Positions 62,953 through 64,000 of a stretch of DNA of 64,000 bases are shown here, one piece after another (position 1 is the first letter of the stretch; every line of letters begins with the position of its first letter). Made by a program: the position numbers and the translations under genes. The DNA is from Trichopria drosophilae (lineage: Eukaryota > Arthropoda > Insecta > Hymenoptera > Diapriidae). The notes beneath the pieces are model-generated. The model made no database searches and was not told the origin of the DNA. It saw only the letters and a program-made list of their open reading frames with translations. The stretch is taken from positions 30,987,501 through 31,051,500 of the forward strand of contig CM059586.1 of the NCBI GenBank assembly GCA_030407085.1, written 5' to 3'.

Positions 62953-64000
62953 GCTTGCATGCAATCTGACCAGTGGTCAGTGTCTGACGTTCCCTTTTCA
63001 GCTCATAAGATTGACCTCAGTATTCTTATTAACATGCGCAAGGTGCACCTCTTTGTTACAGTGTTTCGTAGATAGACACCAATACCTCAACAATGCGATC
63101 GGAATTTTCTTTTTATTGCTCGGAAATTAAATAATAAAAAGACTTTTTTTAAAGGCATTTTATTTCGGAAATTTTGAAACAACAGGTACGGATTATGACG
63201 TGAATGCTGCTTCTTCATGAAATTAGGTCAGATGGAATGGCAAAAAAGAGTTCGCACGAGATCCGATTGGCGAAGTGAGTCCTTGCCTTGGGGAATTCCC
63301 AGACATTGACCGAGACTGGGCTAAGGCTATATCAGCTTATGCAACGGTTGCTTCAAACGCAAGCTTCTTTAAAATTTGAGCATCAGTGGGGGTTTTATTT
63401 GACCCTTACCCAAAATCACAAATCTGCTTAGCTATAAATAATTTTAATAATGTAATATGAACTTTTCTCATTTAAACATAATTAATTGTTTTGTCGAAAT
63501 TCGATTTATATACTTCAATATATTAATCGTTTTCCTCATTGTATTTCCTGATTTTTACTCATCCTACATTAAAAAAAATCAGGTACACTTCAAGCAATTT
63601 TATTAATTTAAATTGCAAAAAAACATTAGAAGTTTATTATTAGGCAATAATGACGCGAAAACAGTAAATTATTTCAGGAAAAGAAACAAAATTGGTTACT
63701 AAAGTAAAAAAAAAATTTTTCTTTAAATTGAAATTTTTTTAATCTATACGTAATTATTTAGTAAATGCACATTCACGTTCAGCAAATTTTTTTAAGTGAA
63801 TCTTTATATCCTAAAACTTTGGACAATTTCTATATAACACCATATGCTAATGTTTAAATATTCCAAGGTCAAACAAATTTAGTACAAGAATTCCAATATA
63901 ACTCTAAATTAGAACCAAAAAATGTGAAAAAATGAGGAAATTGGTATTTTTATTAATTTTGTTAGAATATTTGAAATTTAAGGAATAAATTAAATTTTTT
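62953..64000. other. Upstream flank of gene C
   Basis: No consensus TATA box within 100 bp of the gene C start, and neither TTACGTAA nor AGTAATGA in the proximal 300 bp, unlike genes A and B. The remainder is AT-rich with no other feature. Confidence 0.4.

Noticed and set aside
1..64000. CRISPR arrays, rRNA, bacterial operons, integrated prophage
   Set aside because: No regularly spaced direct repeats, rRNA signature or prokaryotic gene arrangement was seen on either strand.

Overview
The window looks like a piece of an AT-rich eukaryotic, most likely insect, nuclear genome. The evidence is multi-exon genes with GT-AG introns, TATA boxes and AATAAA signals. It also carries a decayed jockey-like LINE, a Penelope-like element remnant, a solo LTR with a perfect 5-bp target duplication, and many inverted-repeat DNA elements. 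There are no bacterial operons, rRNA genes or CRISPR arrays. The insect order cannot be fixed from the sequence alone.

Only about 4 kb of the 64 kb is convincingly coding or promoter. Three protein genes can be assembled exon by exon with matching splice phases, all on the minus strand and all encoding secreted proteins. Gene A (29561-30623, 4 exons) and gene B (53222-54450, with a probable fifth exon at 45410-45491) are paralogues. They share a signal-peptide exon, phase-1 introns at the same places, a 62-residue acidic domain about two-thirds identical, a basic furin-type cleavage site directly after it, and a divergent Cys/Gly/Tyr/His-rich tail. Their promoters share a TATAAAAGC box, a TTACGTAA palindrome and an AGTAATGA box at identical spacing, so the pair is probably co-expressed. 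Gene C (61064-62952, 4 exons, 494 aa) encodes an unrelated secreted protein rich in Ser, Ala, Asn and Gly. Composition suggests structural secretions (silk, glue, cuticle or eggshell type), but I recognise none of the three by name.

Layout: 1-5600 is non-coding with inverted-repeat elements, including a 1.4-kb element built from many ACGTCCA motifs with another element nested inside. 5600-6600 is a GC-richer patch with a weak two-exon peptide candidate. 6.6-14 kb is mostly empty, with small MITEs and a hammerhead-like motif. 14.1-19.3 kb is a mobile-element cluster: a piggyBac-type MITE, a LINE, a Penelope-like remnant with inverted arms, and a palindrome carrying hammerhead-like motifs in both arms. 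20.2-21.2 kb is an almost perfect 0.96-kb palindrome. 28-29.3 kb is a long-arm foldback element. 29.5-30.8 kb is gene A. 31.4-34.6 kb holds three pogo/Tigger-type MITEs and a solo LTR. 34.6-45.4 kb is AT-rich and gene-poor. 45.4-54.6 kb is gene B with a putative 7.7-kb intron containing several MITEs. 54.6-61 kb is non-coding, and 61-63 kb is gene C.

All coordinates, splice sites and identities were worked out by eye. Nothing was searched against a database.
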